The notes: generated by a model not told the origin, from the letters alone. A stretch of 34,592 nt of DNA from DASYHS01 sp035998295 (GCF_035998295.1 NZ_DASYHS010000119.1:1-34592); one strand, 5' to 3'; shown: positions 24,333 through 33,127, numbered from the stretch's first letter. A program made the numbers and translations.

Positions 24333-24373
24333 GGTATGGCCGGACGCAGCCGGCATAGGCTTTCGGCCATACC
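24333..24373 (-). terminator. Inverted repeat after the histidine kinase gene
   Basis: GGTATGGCCG (24333-24342) pairs perfectly with CGGCCATACC (24364-24373) across 21 bases that themselves contain GCCGGC. It begins about 21 bases past the kinase stop on the minus strand. It may be the end of the petPR-kinase transcript, or an operator for the 73-residue gene. Confidence 0.4.
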
Positions 24374-24394
24374 GGATAGAAGGAGGTCCCCGCC

Positions 24395-25761
24395 TCAGAG
24401 CGGCAGTCTTATGACCGCCCGCAGCCCGCCATGGGGGCTGTCGGCGAGCAGGACGTCGCCGCCATGGCCGCGCGCCACGTCGCGCGCGATGGTGAGGCCG
24501 AGCCCGACGCCGCCGGTCGCGCGGTTGCGCGACCCCTCCAGCCGGAAGAAGGGCCGGAACACCTCCTCGCGGTCCGGGACCGGTATGCCCGGCCCGTCGT
24601 CGTCGACGGTGATCTCGACCGCGCCCGCGCGGCGCGCCGCCGTGACCCACACGTGCCGGCCGTGGCGCCGGGCGTTGCCGACCAGGTTGGACAGGCACCG
24701 CTTGACCGCGCCCGGGCGGAGCTGCAGCTCGATCGTGCCCTCCTCGTGCAGGTCGACGACGGCGCCGTCGCGGCGCGCCCCGGCGACGACCTCGCGCACC
24801 AGCCGGTTGACGTCGGTGGGCACCGGCGTCTCGGTCCCGTCGCCGCGCGCGAAGGCGAGATAGCCGTTGATCATCTCCTCCATGTCGGAGACGTCCTGCT
24901 TCAGCTCCTCGACCTCGGGCATGTCCGCGAACAGCTCGAGCTGGAGCTTCATGCGCGTCAGCGGCGTGCGCAGGTCGTGGCTGACCCCGGCCAGCATCTC
25001 CGTGCGCTGGCTGATCTGGCGCTTGATCCGCTCGCGCATCACCAGGAAGGCGGCCGCCGCCTGGCGGACTTCCGCGGCACCTTCGAGCTTGAAGCCCTTG
25101 GCCAGCTCGCGGCCCTTGCCGAAGCTCTCGGCGGCCGCGGCCAGGCGGCGGATCGGGCGGATCTGGTTGCGCATGAAGATGATCGCGATCGCGAACAGCA
25201 CCATCGCCGCGCCGACCATCCACAGCAGGAAGATGTAGGTCGTGGCGCTGTAGAGCCGGCGCTCCGGCGACATCACCGACAGCACGCCGTCCGCCATCTG
25301 CACCCGGATCTCGATCCACTCGTGGGCGACCCGCGTATCGATGGTGTAGGGCTTGCGCACGCGCTGGTCCAGGGCGTCGCCCAGCGTCCGCTCCAGCATG
25401 CGGCGCAGGCGCTGCGGCTCGTTGGGCAGGATCTCGCGGGGCTGGAACGTGATGATCAGGTCCATGTGCCGCGCCGCCATGCGCAGCGTCTCGGCCCGTT
25501 CCGCCGGGTCCGTTCCGCGGTCGAAATTATCGACCACCATCGCGATCTCGCCGGCGACGCCATGGGCGAGGCGCTGGGTCATCGTGTCCCAGTGCCGGTC
25601 GTAGAAGATCCAGGTCGCGACGACCTGGAGCAGGACGACCGGGGTGACGATGATCAGCAGCGCGCGGCCGAACAGCGTGCGCGGCAGGAAGCGCTTGACC
25701 AGCCCGAGCGCGCCGGGGCGCCGGGGGATGGTGCCGGCCGAGGACAGGTCCGGGGCCGCCA

Positions 25762-25762
<1 letters not shown>
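24395..25762 (-). CDS. Sensor histidine kinase (EnvZ-like HAMP/HisKA)
   Basis: A 455-residue membrane kinase. Transmembrane helices lie at about 33-54 and 174-197 and flank a 120-residue periplasmic domain. A HAMP segment (NQIRPIRRLAAAAESFGKGREL) precedes the HisKA box AGVSHDLRTPLTRMKLQLEL with phospho-acceptor His262. The ATPase domain shows the N box (NLVGNARRHG), G1 (DDDGPGIP), the F box and G2 (GGVGLGLTI). It pairs with the OmpR-type regulator just upstream: its ATG overlaps the regulator's TGA by one base (TGATG). The signal is unknown. R. capsulatus petR was described without a linked kinase of this kind as far as I recall, so the linkage is useful. Confidence 0.93.
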
Positions 25763-26445
<683 letters not shown>

Positions 26446-26451
26446 GGTCCG

Positions 26452-26499
26452 GTCCCGCTTAGCCCCTGTCCCGCTCAGTCGTTGTCCCGCTCAGTCGTT
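26452..26499 (-). repeat. Three 16-base tandem units between the petP-like and petR-like genes
   Basis: GTCCCGCTCAGTCGTT occurs exactly at 26468-26483 and 26484-26499, preceded by a degenerate copy at 26452-26467 and followed by a partial GTCCCGC. The unit at 26484-26499 contains the petP stop codon (TGA, 26493-26491), so the repeats fill the whole petP-petR spacer and each exact unit carries another in-frame-like TGA. Confidence 0.85.
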
Positions 26500-26994
26500 G
26501 TCCCGCCACGTCGCGGCGGGCGTGCGGCCGGGGGGCTCGTCCTGGTCGATGATGCCCAGCATCACCTTGCGGAAACCCTCGACCGCCTCCGCCCCGGCCT
26601 TGCGATAGGCGCGCGCGATGCGCTGGCGCTGGTCCTCCGACAGCAGGCGCTCCAGCTCGACGCCCTTGTCGGTCAGCTCCAGCAGGCGCTGCCGGCGGTC
26701 CCTGACGCCCGGGCGCTGCATCACGTAGCCCTGGCGGAGCAGCTCGCCCAGCACCCGCGACAGGCTCTGCTTGGTGATGCGCAGGATCGCCAGCAGGTCG
26801 GTGACGGTGATCTGCGGGTTGCGCCCGACGAAGTAGATGACCCGGTGGTGCGCCCGCCCGAACCCCAGGCGCGACAGCATCGCGTCCGGCCCGGCCGTGA
26901 AGTCGCGATAGGCGTAGAACAGCAGCTCCATTCCCTGGCGCAGTTCCTCCTCGCGCAGGAACAGCGGATTCACGCCGGGCTTCATTTCAGCCAT
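26491..26994 (-). CDS. petP: MarR family regulator, PetP-like
   Basis: A 167-residue MarR protein. The winged helix is visible: LSRLGFGRAHHRVIYFVGRNPQITVTDLLAILRITKQSLSRVLGELLRQGYV, then the wing RDRRQRLLELTDKG. The opening ELRQGMELLFYAYRDFTAGPDAML matches the PetP type that precedes PetR in R. capsulatus. It heads the minus-strand operon with the petR-like gene and the kinase. The ATG at 26994 lies 77 bases from the divergent branched-chain aminotransferase gene, and a short palindrome in that spacer could be its operator. The last residues (TWRDND) fall inside a tandem-repeat array, so its C-terminus may vary between strains. Confidence 0.85.
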   Translation of the reverse strand: MAEMKPGVNPLFLREEELRQGMELLFYAYRDFTAGPDAMLSRLGFGRAHHRVIYFVGRNPQITVTDLLAILRITKQSLSRVLGELLRQGYVMQRPGVRDRRQRLLELTDKGVELERLLSEDQRQRIARAYRKAGAEAVEGFRKVMLGIIDQDEPPGRTPAATWRDND

Positions 26995-27009
26995 GTTGAC
27001 TCTGATGCG

Positions 27010-27029
27010 ATTGCAATGTTACCAATAAC
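27010..27029. promoter_or_regulatory. Candidate MarR operator between petP-like gene and ilvE
   Basis: Two adjoining symmetric elements lie in the 77-base divergent spacer: the palindrome ATTGCAAT (27010-27017) and GTTA-CCAA-TAAC (27018-27029). The spacer is clearly A/T-richer than its surroundings. TTGACT at 26996-27001 on the plus strand may be a -35 element, without a good -10. Binding by the PetP-like protein is an inference from position. Confidence 0.4.
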
Positions 27030-27071
27030 CATCCAACCTCGGACACAATGTATCAAAGAAGGCGCGTTAAA

Positions 27072-27971
27072 ATGTCCATTATCCCCTTTGACGACCGCGA
27101 CGGGCAGATCTGGTTCGACGGAGCCATGGTTGCGTGGCGGGACGCCAAACTGCATGTGCTGACGCATGGTCTTCACTATGCGAGCTGTGTATTCGAAGGG
27201 GAACGGGTTTACAACGGGCACGTCTTTCGTCTGCGCGACCACTCCGAGCGCCTGCGCCGTTCGGCGGAGATTCTCGGCTTCGACCTTCCGTTCACGGTCG
27301 AGGAACTCGACGCGGCGACGCGCCAGGTCGTCGCCGCCAACGGCATCGTCGACGGCTACGTGCGCCCGGTCGCCTGGCGCGGCACGGAGATGATCGGCGT
27401 CTCCGCCCAGCAGACCCGCATCCACGTCGCGATCGCGACCTGGCAGTGGCCGACCTATTTCTCGGCCGAGGCGCGCAAGGCCGGCATCCGGATGACCTGG
27501 AGCCGCTGGCGCCGCCCGGCGCCGGACACGGCGCCGACGCAGAGCAAGGCGGCCGGCCTCTACATGATCTGCACGCTGGGCAAGCACGAGGCCGAGGCCC
27601 AGGGCTTCCACGACGCGATGATGATGGACTGGCGCGGCCAGCTCGCGGAGGCGACCGGGGCGAACGTCTTCCTGCTGATCGACGACAAGCTGCACACGCC
27701 GACGCCGGACTGCTTCCTGGACGGCATCACGCGGCGCACCGTGATCGACCTGGCCCGTGCCCGCGGCGTCGAGGTGGTCGAGCGGGCGATGATGCCCGAC
27801 GACCTGGCCAAGGCGCGCGAGGTGTTCCTGACCGGCACGGCGGCCGAGCTGACCCCCGTCGGCAGCGTGGACGACCTTCGCTTCACCCCCGGCCAGCTCA
27901 CGGAGCTGCTGTCGGCGGACTTCAACGAGCTGGTCCGCCGCCCGCCCGCGGGCGATATCGCCGCCGAGTAG
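27072..27971 (+). CDS. ilvE: Branched-chain amino acid aminotransferase
   Basis: A 299-residue fold-type IV PLP aminotransferase that makes leucine, isoleucine and valine from their 2-oxoacids with glutamate as donor. Family features: HGLHYASCVFEGERVYNG near the start, YVRPVAWRG, the PLP lysine Lys159 in TQSKAAGLY, LAEATGANVF with Glu193, TPTPDCFLDGITRRTVIDLA, and EVFLTGTAAELTPVGSVD. The start is ATG at 27072 (MSIIPFDDRDG), since the eight upstream codons are basic and include the AAGGCG ribosome site. It is divergent from the petP-like gene. A hairpin ends the unit. Confidence 0.95.
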   Translation: MSIIPFDDRDGQIWFDGAMVAWRDAKLHVLTHGLHYASCVFEGERVYNGHVFRLRDHSERLRRSAEILGFDLPFTVEELDAATRQVVAANGIVDGYVRPVAWRGTEMIGVSAQQTRIHVAIATWQWPTYFSAEARKAGIRMTWSRWRRPAPDTAPTQSKAAGLYMICTLGKHEAEAQGFHDAMMMDWRGQLAEATGANVFLLIDDKLHTPTPDCFLDGITRRTVIDLARARGVEVVERAMMPDDLAKAREVFLTGTAAELTPVGSVDDLRFTPGQLTELLSADFNELVRRPPAGDIAAE

Positions 27972-27994
27972 AGGGGCAGCCGAGGCCCACTGTC

Positions 27995-28019
27995 GCACGC
28001 CGGTCACAGCCCGGCGTGC
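27995..28019 (+). terminator. Terminator hairpin after ilvE
   Basis: GCACGCCGG (27995-28003) and CCGGCGTGC (28011-28019) form a perfect nine-base stem with a seven-base loop, 24 bases past the ilvE stop. It touches the shared promoter-like string TGCTAGCGTCGCC (28017-28029) of the next gene. Confidence 0.6.
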
Positions 28020-28029
28020 TAGCGTCGCC
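28017..28029 (+). promoter_or_regulatory. Shared promoter-like string before the lipoprotein gene
   Basis: TGCTAGCGTCGCC is identical to 18025-18037, where it spans the -10 of a well-spaced promoter for csaA. Here no convincing -35 lies 17 bases upstream because the ilvE terminator occupies that space. It lies 40 bases before the lipoprotein ATG. Confidence 0.35.
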
Positions 28030-28068
28030 GCTTTCCGGAAGGGGGCATCCCCGGCGAGGAGGCGAGCG

Positions 28069-28821
28069 ATGTTGGGCCGAAGACTGCCGCCGCTGCTGTG
28101 CGGCGCCTTCCTGCTCTCGGGCTGCGTGGCCGACATGGCCGGCCGCGCGGCGACCGGGGCGCTGGGTTCCGTCGACGCGGCCGGCATCGCCGGCCGCCTC
28201 GCCGCGCGCACCGGCCTCGCGGACGCCATGGCCGAGGGGGAGCCCGACCTCGACCATGTCGGCGTGCCGCTGCCGGCCCTGGCGGCCGGCCGGGTCGAGG
28301 GGCCGGTGCCGCCCGACCTCGTGCGCGAGGCGCTGAAGGACATCGCGGTCGAGCACGGGCCCGGGCTGGCCGGCCAGCTTGCGGCCAACATGCTGACCGG
28401 CGGGCTGGTCGGGGCGGCGAGCCTGCCGCGCCTGGCCGGCGACGCCGCGGCCGCCGCGCGGACGCTGAAGGCGGCCGCCGCCGACCAGGCCGTCATCGAC
28501 GCCGCCTATGCGCAGGACCGGCTGACCCGGTCCGAGACCGCCCTCGTCCCCGACGCCGACCGCGCCGCCGAAGCCGCCGCCCTGCTCGCGATCGCCGACC
28601 GGCCGGAGCCGGCCTCCGCCCGCTGGACCAACGCCGGGACGGGCGCCTCCGGCAGGGTGGCGGTCGGCCCCGACGGATCGCCTGCCGGGCCGCCCCCCGA
28701 CTCACCGGATGACCCGGTGCCCTGCCGCCTCGTCGAGCGCAGCTACGAGAACGGCACGGTCAGGCGCGGCGGAAAGGGCCTGATCTGCAGGCAGCGCGGC
28801 GTCTGGTACGACCTGGGCTGA
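28069..28821 (+). CDS. Putative lipoprotein with 17-kDa-antigen-like C-terminal domain
   Basis: A 250-residue exported protein. The signal peptide (residues 1-18) ends with lipobox LLSGC, so Cys19 should be lipidated by Lgt and the protein anchored to a membrane. The middle is Ala-rich and helical (AAAARTLKAAAADQAVIDAAYAQDRL) and then Pro/Gly-rich. The last 70 residues (ARWTNAGTGASGRVAVGPDG, then PCRLVERSYENG...GGKGLICRQRGVWYDL) have the pattern of the surface-antigen / 17-kDa rickettsial antigen C-terminal domain. GAGGAGGCGAGCG supplies the Shine-Dalgarno. Function unknown; the last-domain assignment is by pattern only. Confidence 0.8.
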   Translation: MLGRRLPPLLCGAFLLSGCVADMAGRAATGALGSVDAAGIAGRLAARTGLADAMAEGEPDLDHVGVPLPALAAGRVEGPVPPDLVREALKDIAVEHGPGLAGQLAANMLTGGLVGAASLPRLAGDAAAAARTLKAAAADQAVIDAAYAQDRLTRSETALVPDADRAAEAAALLAIADRPEPASARWTNAGTGASGRVAVGPDGSPAGPPPDSPDDPVPCRLVERSYENGTVRRGGKGLICRQRGVWYDLG

Positions 28822-28833
28822 CTGGAATCGCCC

Positions 28834-28889
28834 TTTAGCTTCCGAATTTTTGAGTCTATGTTTCTTCGACAGGTCAATTAATTGTCGGA
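28834..28889 (+). promoter_or_regulatory. Promoter and autoregulatory operator of the second MarR gene
   Basis: TTTAGC (28834-28839), 17-base spacer, TATGTT (28857-28862) form a plausible promoter in an A/T-rich patch. Right after the expected start point is the perfect palindrome CAATTAATTG (28875-28884), and a wider repeat CGACA (28867-28871) with TGTCG (28883-28887) overlaps it. Position and symmetry fit a MarR-type self-operator. Confidence 0.5.
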
Positions 28890-28897
28890 GATACGCA

Positions 28898-29380
28898 ATG
28901 GTCGATCCTATGTGTCCGTCCGACGCGGAAGGCCTGCGGTTCGATCAGGTCGCGACGCTGTTCCATCGCAGGCTGTCGCGGGCGATCGGCGTCGGCCTCA
29001 GGAGGCGGGGCTACAGCCTTCCCGCCCTGTCCGTGCTGGGCATCCTGTGGAAGGGCGACGGGTTGCCGCAGAACGAGATCGCGCGCCGGGCCGGCATCAC
29101 GACGCCGAGCTGTTCGGCGGCGCTGGCGGCGCTCCAGCGCGCCGGGCTGGTCCATCGCCGCCGCTGCGAGCACGACCGCCGCCGCTCGGAGGTGTGGCTG
29201 ACCGAGCGCGGGCGCGCCGCCCGCGTGCCCATCGACGCCGCGGTGGGGCAGGTCCTGGAGGGGGCGCTGGCCGGCACCCCGCCCGACGACGTTGCCAGGG
29301 CGCGCGCGGTGATGATGACCATGCTCGGCAATCTCGACCGCATCGAGCGGCGGACGCCGGACCGGATCGCCGCCGAATAG
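28898..29380 (+). CDS. MarR family transcriptional regulator
   Basis: A 160-residue MarR-type protein, distinct from the petP-like one. Its winged helix is LPALSVLGILWKGDGLPQNEIARRAGITTPSCSAALAALQRAGLVHRRRCEHDRRRSEVWLTERG. The C-terminal helix for dimerisation follows. ATG at 28898 has CGGAG at good spacing; a longer open frame starting at 28850 would run through the promoter and palindrome. It is alone between the lipoprotein gene and a convergent small gene, so it may mainly regulate itself and something elsewhere. The ligand is unknown. Confidence 0.88.
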   Translation: MVDPMCPSDAEGLRFDQVATLFHRRLSRAIGVGLRRRGYSLPALSVLGILWKGDGLPQNEIARRAGITTPSCSAALAALQRAGLVHRRRCEHDRRRSEVWLTERGRAARVPIDAAVGQVLEGALAGTPPDDVARARAVMMTMLGNLDRIERRTPDRIAAE

Positions 29381-29385
29381 GGCGG

Positions 29386-29402
29386 GCCCGGCCCGGCCGG
29401 GC
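29386..29402. terminator. Hairpin between convergent MarR and 97-residue genes
   Basis: GCCCGG (29386-29391) and CCGGGC (29397-29402) pair over a five-base loop in the 26-base gap between two converging genes. It may end transcripts from both sides. Confidence 0.4.
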
Positions 29403-29406
29403 GCCG

Positions 29407-29700
29407 TCAGTCCGCGGCGGCCGGTTCCGCCGCGAGCGCGGATGTGTCCGACTCGGCGGCCCCGTCGGGCCGTGCGGCGGGGTAGATGTCCAGGATCTTC
29501 TCGCGGAACGACCGGAGATGGTCGACCACGCCGTCCAGGTCCGTGATCAGCGCGCGCAGGTCCCCGTCGTCGCGCAGCGCCGCCTTCCAGTTCTCGATCA
29601 GGGTCTCGACCGCGTCCTCCGCCGCGAAGGACGGGAGGTCCGGGCCGGTTTCGGCCAGGCGCCGGATGGTGTCGATGATCCCTGGGTTGCCGACGGTCAC
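29407..29700 (-). CDS. Hypothetical protein (97 aa)
   Basis: A 97-residue soluble protein of unknown function. The start is GTG at 29700 with GGAGG five bases upstream. It is predicted helical (IIDTIRRLAETGPDLPSFAAEDAVETLIENWKAAL, then LRALITDLDGVVDHLRSFREKILDIYP) with a disordered Ala/Asp-rich tail. It lies 56 bases after moaE on the same strand and may be the last gene of the uvrC-pgsA-moaDE unit, but nothing links it to molybdopterin synthesis. No family was recognised. Confidence 0.7.
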   Translation of the reverse strand: MTVGNPGIIDTIRRLAETGPDLPSFAAEDAVETLIENWKAALRDDGDLRALITDLDGVVDHLRSFREKILDIYPAARPDGAAESDTSALAAEPAAAD

Positions 29701-29756
29701 GTTCGCCTCCTGGATTCAGAGAAGCCGATTGTCGCGCTGTCTGGTTGCCGGAAGGT

Positions 29757-30215
29757 TTACGCGCCCGCGTCCCAGCGCGCCGCCGCCGCGTCGTCCTCGT
29801 CGCGGGCCTCGACCCAGCGCTCGCCTTCCGGCGTCTCCTCCAGCTTCCAGAAGGGCGCCTTCGTCTTGAGCCAGTCGATCAGGAACTCGCAGCTCTCCAG
29901 CGCGGCCTTGCGGTGCGCCGACGCCGTCGCCACCAGCACGATGCGCTCTCCGGGCTCCAGGCGGCCGTGGCGATGGACGATGAGGCTGGCCGAGAGCGGC
30001 CAGCGGCGCCGGGCTTCGGCCTCGATCTCCGCCAGGAGGCGCTCGGTCATGCCGGGATAGTGCTCCAGCGTCATGGCGCTCGCGCCGGCGCCGCCGGAGA
30101 CGTCGCGCACCAGCCCGACGAAGCTCGCCAGCCCGCCGATGCCGTGGTCGTCCCGCGCCAGCGCGTCCAGCTCCGCGCCGACGTCGAAATCCTCGCGCTG
30201 CACCCGGACCGCCAT
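29757..30215 (-). CDS. moaE: Molybdopterin synthase catalytic subunit
   Basis: A 152-residue MoaE, which with the thiocarboxylated C-terminus of MoaD inserts sulfur into precursor Z to form molybdopterin. Family motifs are GGLASFVGLVRD at the N-terminus, LEHYPGM, IVHRHGRLEPGERIVLVATASAHRKAA with His101-Arg102, and the catalytic lysine block DWLKTKAPFWKLE (Lys117, Lys119, Lys124). The C-terminal 15 residues are Asp/Ala-rich. It starts at ATG 30215, 13 bases after the moaD stop, in one operon with it. Confidence 0.95.
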   Translation of the reverse strand: MAVRVQREDFDVGAELDALARDDHGIGGLASFVGLVRDVSGGAGASAMTLEHYPGMTERLLAEIEAEARRRWPLSASLIVHRHGRLEPGERIVLVATASAHRKAALESCEFLIDWLKTKAPFWKLEETPEGERWVEARDEDDAAAARWDAGA

Positions 30216-30228
30216 CCCGCTTCCCCGC

Positions 30229-30480
30229 TCAGCCGCCGGTGACCGGCGGGAACAGCGCGACCTCGTCCCCGGGGGCGACGCGCTGGCCGGGCTTGGCGTA
30301 TTCCTGGTTCACCGCGACCCGCACCACCGACGGGTTCTCCAGTGCTGTGGCGAAGTTCGGCCCGCGCGTGGCGAGCCACGCGACCAGGTCGGCGACGGTG
30401 GCGACGTGCGCCGGCGGCTCCACGACCTCCTCGGAGATGCCGATCCTGGTGCGCAGCCAGGCGAAGTACAGCAGTTTCAT
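30229..30480 (-). CDS. moaD: Molybdopterin synthase sulfur carrier subunit
   Basis: An 83-residue ubiquitin-like protein ending in the required GG (FPPVTGG), which becomes a thiocarboxylate and donates sulfur in molybdopterin synthesis. It begins MKLLYFAWLRTRIG, and VAVNQEYA plus GDEVALFPPV are family-typical. It follows pgsA by seven bases and precedes moaE by 13, the standard alphaproteobacterial order. Confidence 0.95.
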   Translation of the reverse strand: MKLLYFAWLRTRIGISEEVVEPPAHVATVADLVAWLATRGPNFATALENPSVVRVAVNQEYAKPGQRVAPGDEVALFPPVTGG

Positions 30481-30487
30481 GCCGGCC

Positions 30488-31102
30488 TCATCCCGCGGTG
30501 CTGGTCTTGCCGCCGGGCTGCGGCGCCCGGGCCGGCCTGCGGGGGGCCGGCGCCATCATATGCTGCCAGCCCGCGCGCATGTAGTCCCAGCCCGTCACCA
30601 GCGTGAACACGCCGGCGAGCCACAGCCCGGCCATCCCGATCTCCGCGACCGGCACTGTGGCGGGGCCGGCGTCGCCGACGATCAGGAAGCCCAGCGCCGA
30701 CATCTGGATCGTCGTCTTCCACTTGGCGAGGCGGCTGACGGGCATGCCGACCTGGAGGCTGGCCAGGAACTCCCGCAGCCCCGAGACCAGCACCTCGCGC
30801 AGCAGGATCACGACCGCGGGCAGGACCGAGATGCCCTGCAGCCGGTCGACCGCGACCAGCATGAACAGCACGGCCGCGACCAGCAGCTTGTCCGCGATCG
30901 GGTCCAGGAACTTGCCGACCGGCGAGGTCTGGTCCATGACCCGGGCGAGATAGCCGTCGAGGTAGTCGGTGATCGCCGCCGCCGCGAACAGGCCGCAGGC
31001 GGTCCAGGCCGCCCAGGGGCCGGTCAGGAAGAACAGCCCGATGATGACCGGGATGACCGCGATCCGCGACAGCGTCAGCAGGTTGGGAAGGCTGGTCAGC
31101 AT
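30488..31102 (-). CDS. pgsA: CDP-diacylglycerol--glycerol-3-phosphate 3-phosphatidyltransferase
   Basis: PgsA makes phosphatidylglycerol phosphate, the precursor of phosphatidylglycerol and cardiolipin. It has 204 residues and several membrane helices. The CDP-alcohol phosphotransferase motif is complete: Asp46, Asp49-Gly50, Ala53-Arg54, Gly63, Asp67 and Asp71. The N-terminal LPNLLTLSRI is also typical. The C-terminal 25 residues are basic and Pro-rich. Phosphatidylglycerol is the lipid donor for Lgt, encoded at 12943. It lies 48 bases after uvrC and seven bases before moaD. Confidence 0.95.
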   Translation of the reverse strand: MLTSLPNLLTLSRIAVIPVIIGLFFLTGPWAAWTACGLFAAAAITDYLDGYLARVMDQTSPVGKFLDPIADKLLVAAVLFMLVAVDRLQGISVLPAVVILLREVLVSGLREFLASLQVGMPVSRLAKWKTTIQMSALGFLIVGDAGPATVPVAEIGMAGLWLAGVFTLVTGWDYMRAGWQHMMAPAPRRPARAPQPGGKTSTAG

Positions 31103-31150
31103 GGTCGTCGGCTCTGTCTGCGCAGGGGTGGTCCCGGGACAAGGCGCATT

Positions 31151-33127
31151 CTAGCCCTCGGGGTGGAAGTGATCATAAATTTTTTTGGCGACCGCCCGGC
31201 TGATGCCCGGCACGGCCTCCAGGTCGGCGAGGCCGGCGCGCTCCACTCCCCGCGCCGCGCCGAAGTGATGCAGCAGGGCCCGCTTGCGCGCCGGGCCGAT
31301 TCCGGGGATCTCGTCGATCACCGACCGGCCGATCGCCTTCTGCCGGCGCGCGCGGTGGGTGCCGATCGCGAATCGGTGCGCCTCGTCGCGCAGGCGCTGC
31401 AGGAAATACAGCACCGGGTCCTTCGGCTCCAGCGAGAAGGGCGGGCGGGCGGGCATGAAGAACCGCTCGCGCCCGGCGTTGCGGTCGGGCCCCTTGGCGA
31501 TCGAGACGACCGGCAGGTCCGCGATGCCCAGCTCGTCCAGCACCTCGGTCGCCACCGCGAGCTGGCCCTGCCCGCCGTCGATCAGCACGAGGTCGGGCCA
31601 GGTGCCGCCGCTGCGCTCGGGGTCCTCGCGCACCGCGCGGGCGAAGCGGCGCGTCAGCACCTCGCGCATCATCGCGTAGTCGTCGCCCGGCGCGATCGGG
31701 CCGCGGATGTTGAACTTGCGGTAGGCGTTCTTGACCATGCCTCCCGGCCCGGCGACGATCATGGCGCCGATCGCGTTGGTGCCCTGGATGTGGCTGTTGT
31801 CGTAGACCTCGATCCGCTCCGGCGCCGCGTCGAGGCCGAAGGCGTCGGCGACCCCCTCCAGCAGCTTCGCCTGGGACGCGCTCTCCGCCATCCGGCGGCC
31901 CAGCGCCTCGCGCGCGTTGTTGAGCGCATGGTCGAGCAGGCGGCGCTTGTCGCCGCGCCTGGGCACCGCGACCTCGACCCTGTGCCCGGCGCGCAGGGAC
32001 AGCGCCTCGACGATCAGCTCGTGCTCCGCCATGTCGTGGCTCGCCAGGATCAGCTTCGGCGCCGGCTTGTTCTCGTAGAACTGCCCGACGAAGGCGGCCA
32101 GCACCTCGGCGGCCTCGACGTTCTTGTCGTGGCTCGGGAAATAGGCGCGGTTGCCGTAGTTGCTGCCGCCGCGGAAGAAGAACACCTGGATGCAGGTCGC
32201 GCCGCCCTCCTGGTGGGCGGCCACGACGTCCGCGTCCTCCACGCCCTCGACGTTGATGTCCTGGTGCGCCTGGATCGCGGTGAGCACGCGGATCCGGTCG
32301 CGCAGGCGCGCCGCCGCCTCGAAGTCCAGCGCGTCGCTCGCTTCCTGCATCTGGCGCGACAGCTCGCCCTGGATCTCGCGGCTGCGCCCGGACAGGAAGG
32401 CGCGCGCCTGGCCGACCTGGCCGCGGTACTCGTCCGGCGACACGCGGGCGACGCAGGGCGCGGTGCAGCGCTTGATCTGGTGCTGCAGGCACGGCCGCGA
32501 GCGCGAGGTGAACACCGTGTCGGCGCAGTTGCGCAGCATGAACGCCCGCTGCAGGGCCGTCACCGTGCGCTTGACCGCGCCCGCGGACGCGAAGGGGCCG
32601 AAATAGTCGGCCTGGGCGTCGCGCGTGCCGCGATGCATCACGAGCTGCGGGTACTCGTGCCCGCGGGTGATCTTGATGTAGGGGAACGACTTGTCGTCGC
32701 GCAGCAGCACGTTGTAGCGGGGCGCGAACCGCTTGATCAGGTTCGCTTCCAGCAGCAGCGCCTCGACCTCGGTGTGGGTCGTGACGAACTCCATCGTCGC
32801 CGTCTCGGCCACCATGCGCTGGAGCCGGTTCGGCAGCTTCATCACATGGGTGTAGTTCGCGACGCGCTTCTTCAGGCTCTTGGCCTTGCCGACGTAGAGC
32901 ACGTCGCCCGCGGCGCTCAGCATGCGGTAGACGCCGGGCGTGTTCGGCAGCGTGCGCAGATGCGAGCGGATCACCTCCGCCCCCTCGGCGAGCGCCCCGG
33001 CGCCGCGCCGGCGCGCGGACGGCTTCGCCGGCGCGCCGCCGGGGCCCGCGGTCTCGGCCGGGGCCTCGGCCGCGTCCTGCGTCGTCGTGTCTTCCGTCGG
33101 GGCCGGCGTCGGGACTGTCTGGTTCAT
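31151..33127 (-). CDS. uvrC: Excinuclease ABC subunit C
   Basis: UvrC makes both incisions in nucleotide excision repair. It has 658 residues. After a roughly 50-residue low-complexity N-terminus (Pro/Ala/Thr-rich, unlike most UvrC) come the GIY-YIG domain (NTPGVYRMLSAAGDVLYVGKAKSLKKRV), the Cys-rich loop (CLQHQIKRCTAPC), the UVR helix (FEAAARLRDRI), the RNase H-like C-terminal nuclease (IEVYDNSHIQGTNAIGAMIV and VLIDGGQGQL), and tandem helix-hairpin-helix motifs (IDEIPGIGPARKRALLHHFG, LEAVPGISRAVAKKIYDHF). ATG at 33127 is preferred over an open frame 21 codons longer. The promoter must lie in the 379-base region behind it. Confidence 0.96.
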   Translation of the reverse strand: MNQTVPTPAPTEDTTTQDAAEAPAETAGPGGAPAKPSARRRGAGALAEGAEVIRSHLRTLPNTPGVYRMLSAAGDVLYVGKAKSLKKRVANYTHVMKLPNRLQRMVAETATMEFVTTHTEVEALLLEANLIKRFAPRYNVLLRDDKSFPYIKITRGHEYPQLVMHRGTRDAQADYFGPFASAGAVKRTVTALQRAFMLRNCADTVFTSRSRPCLQHQIKRCTAPCVARVSPDEYRGQVGQARAFLSGRSREIQGELSRQMQEASDALDFEAAARLRDRIRVLTAIQAHQDINVEGVEDADVVAAHQEGGATCIQVFFFRGGSNYGNRAYFPSHDKNVEAAEVLAAFVGQFYENKPAPKLILASHDMAEHELIVEALSLRAGHRVEVAVPRRGDKRRLLDHALNNAREALGRRMAESASQAKLLEGVADAFGLDAAPERIEVYDNSHIQGTNAIGAMIVAGPGGMVKNAYRKFNIRGPIAPGDDYAMMREVLTRRFARAVREDPERSGGTWPDLVLIDGGQGQLAVATEVLDELGIADLPVVSIAKGPDRNAGRERFFMPARPPFSLEPKDPVLYFLQRLRDEAHRFAIGTHRARRQKAIGRSVIDEIPGIGPARKRALLHHFGAARGVERAGLADLEAVPGISRAVAKKIYDHFHPEG

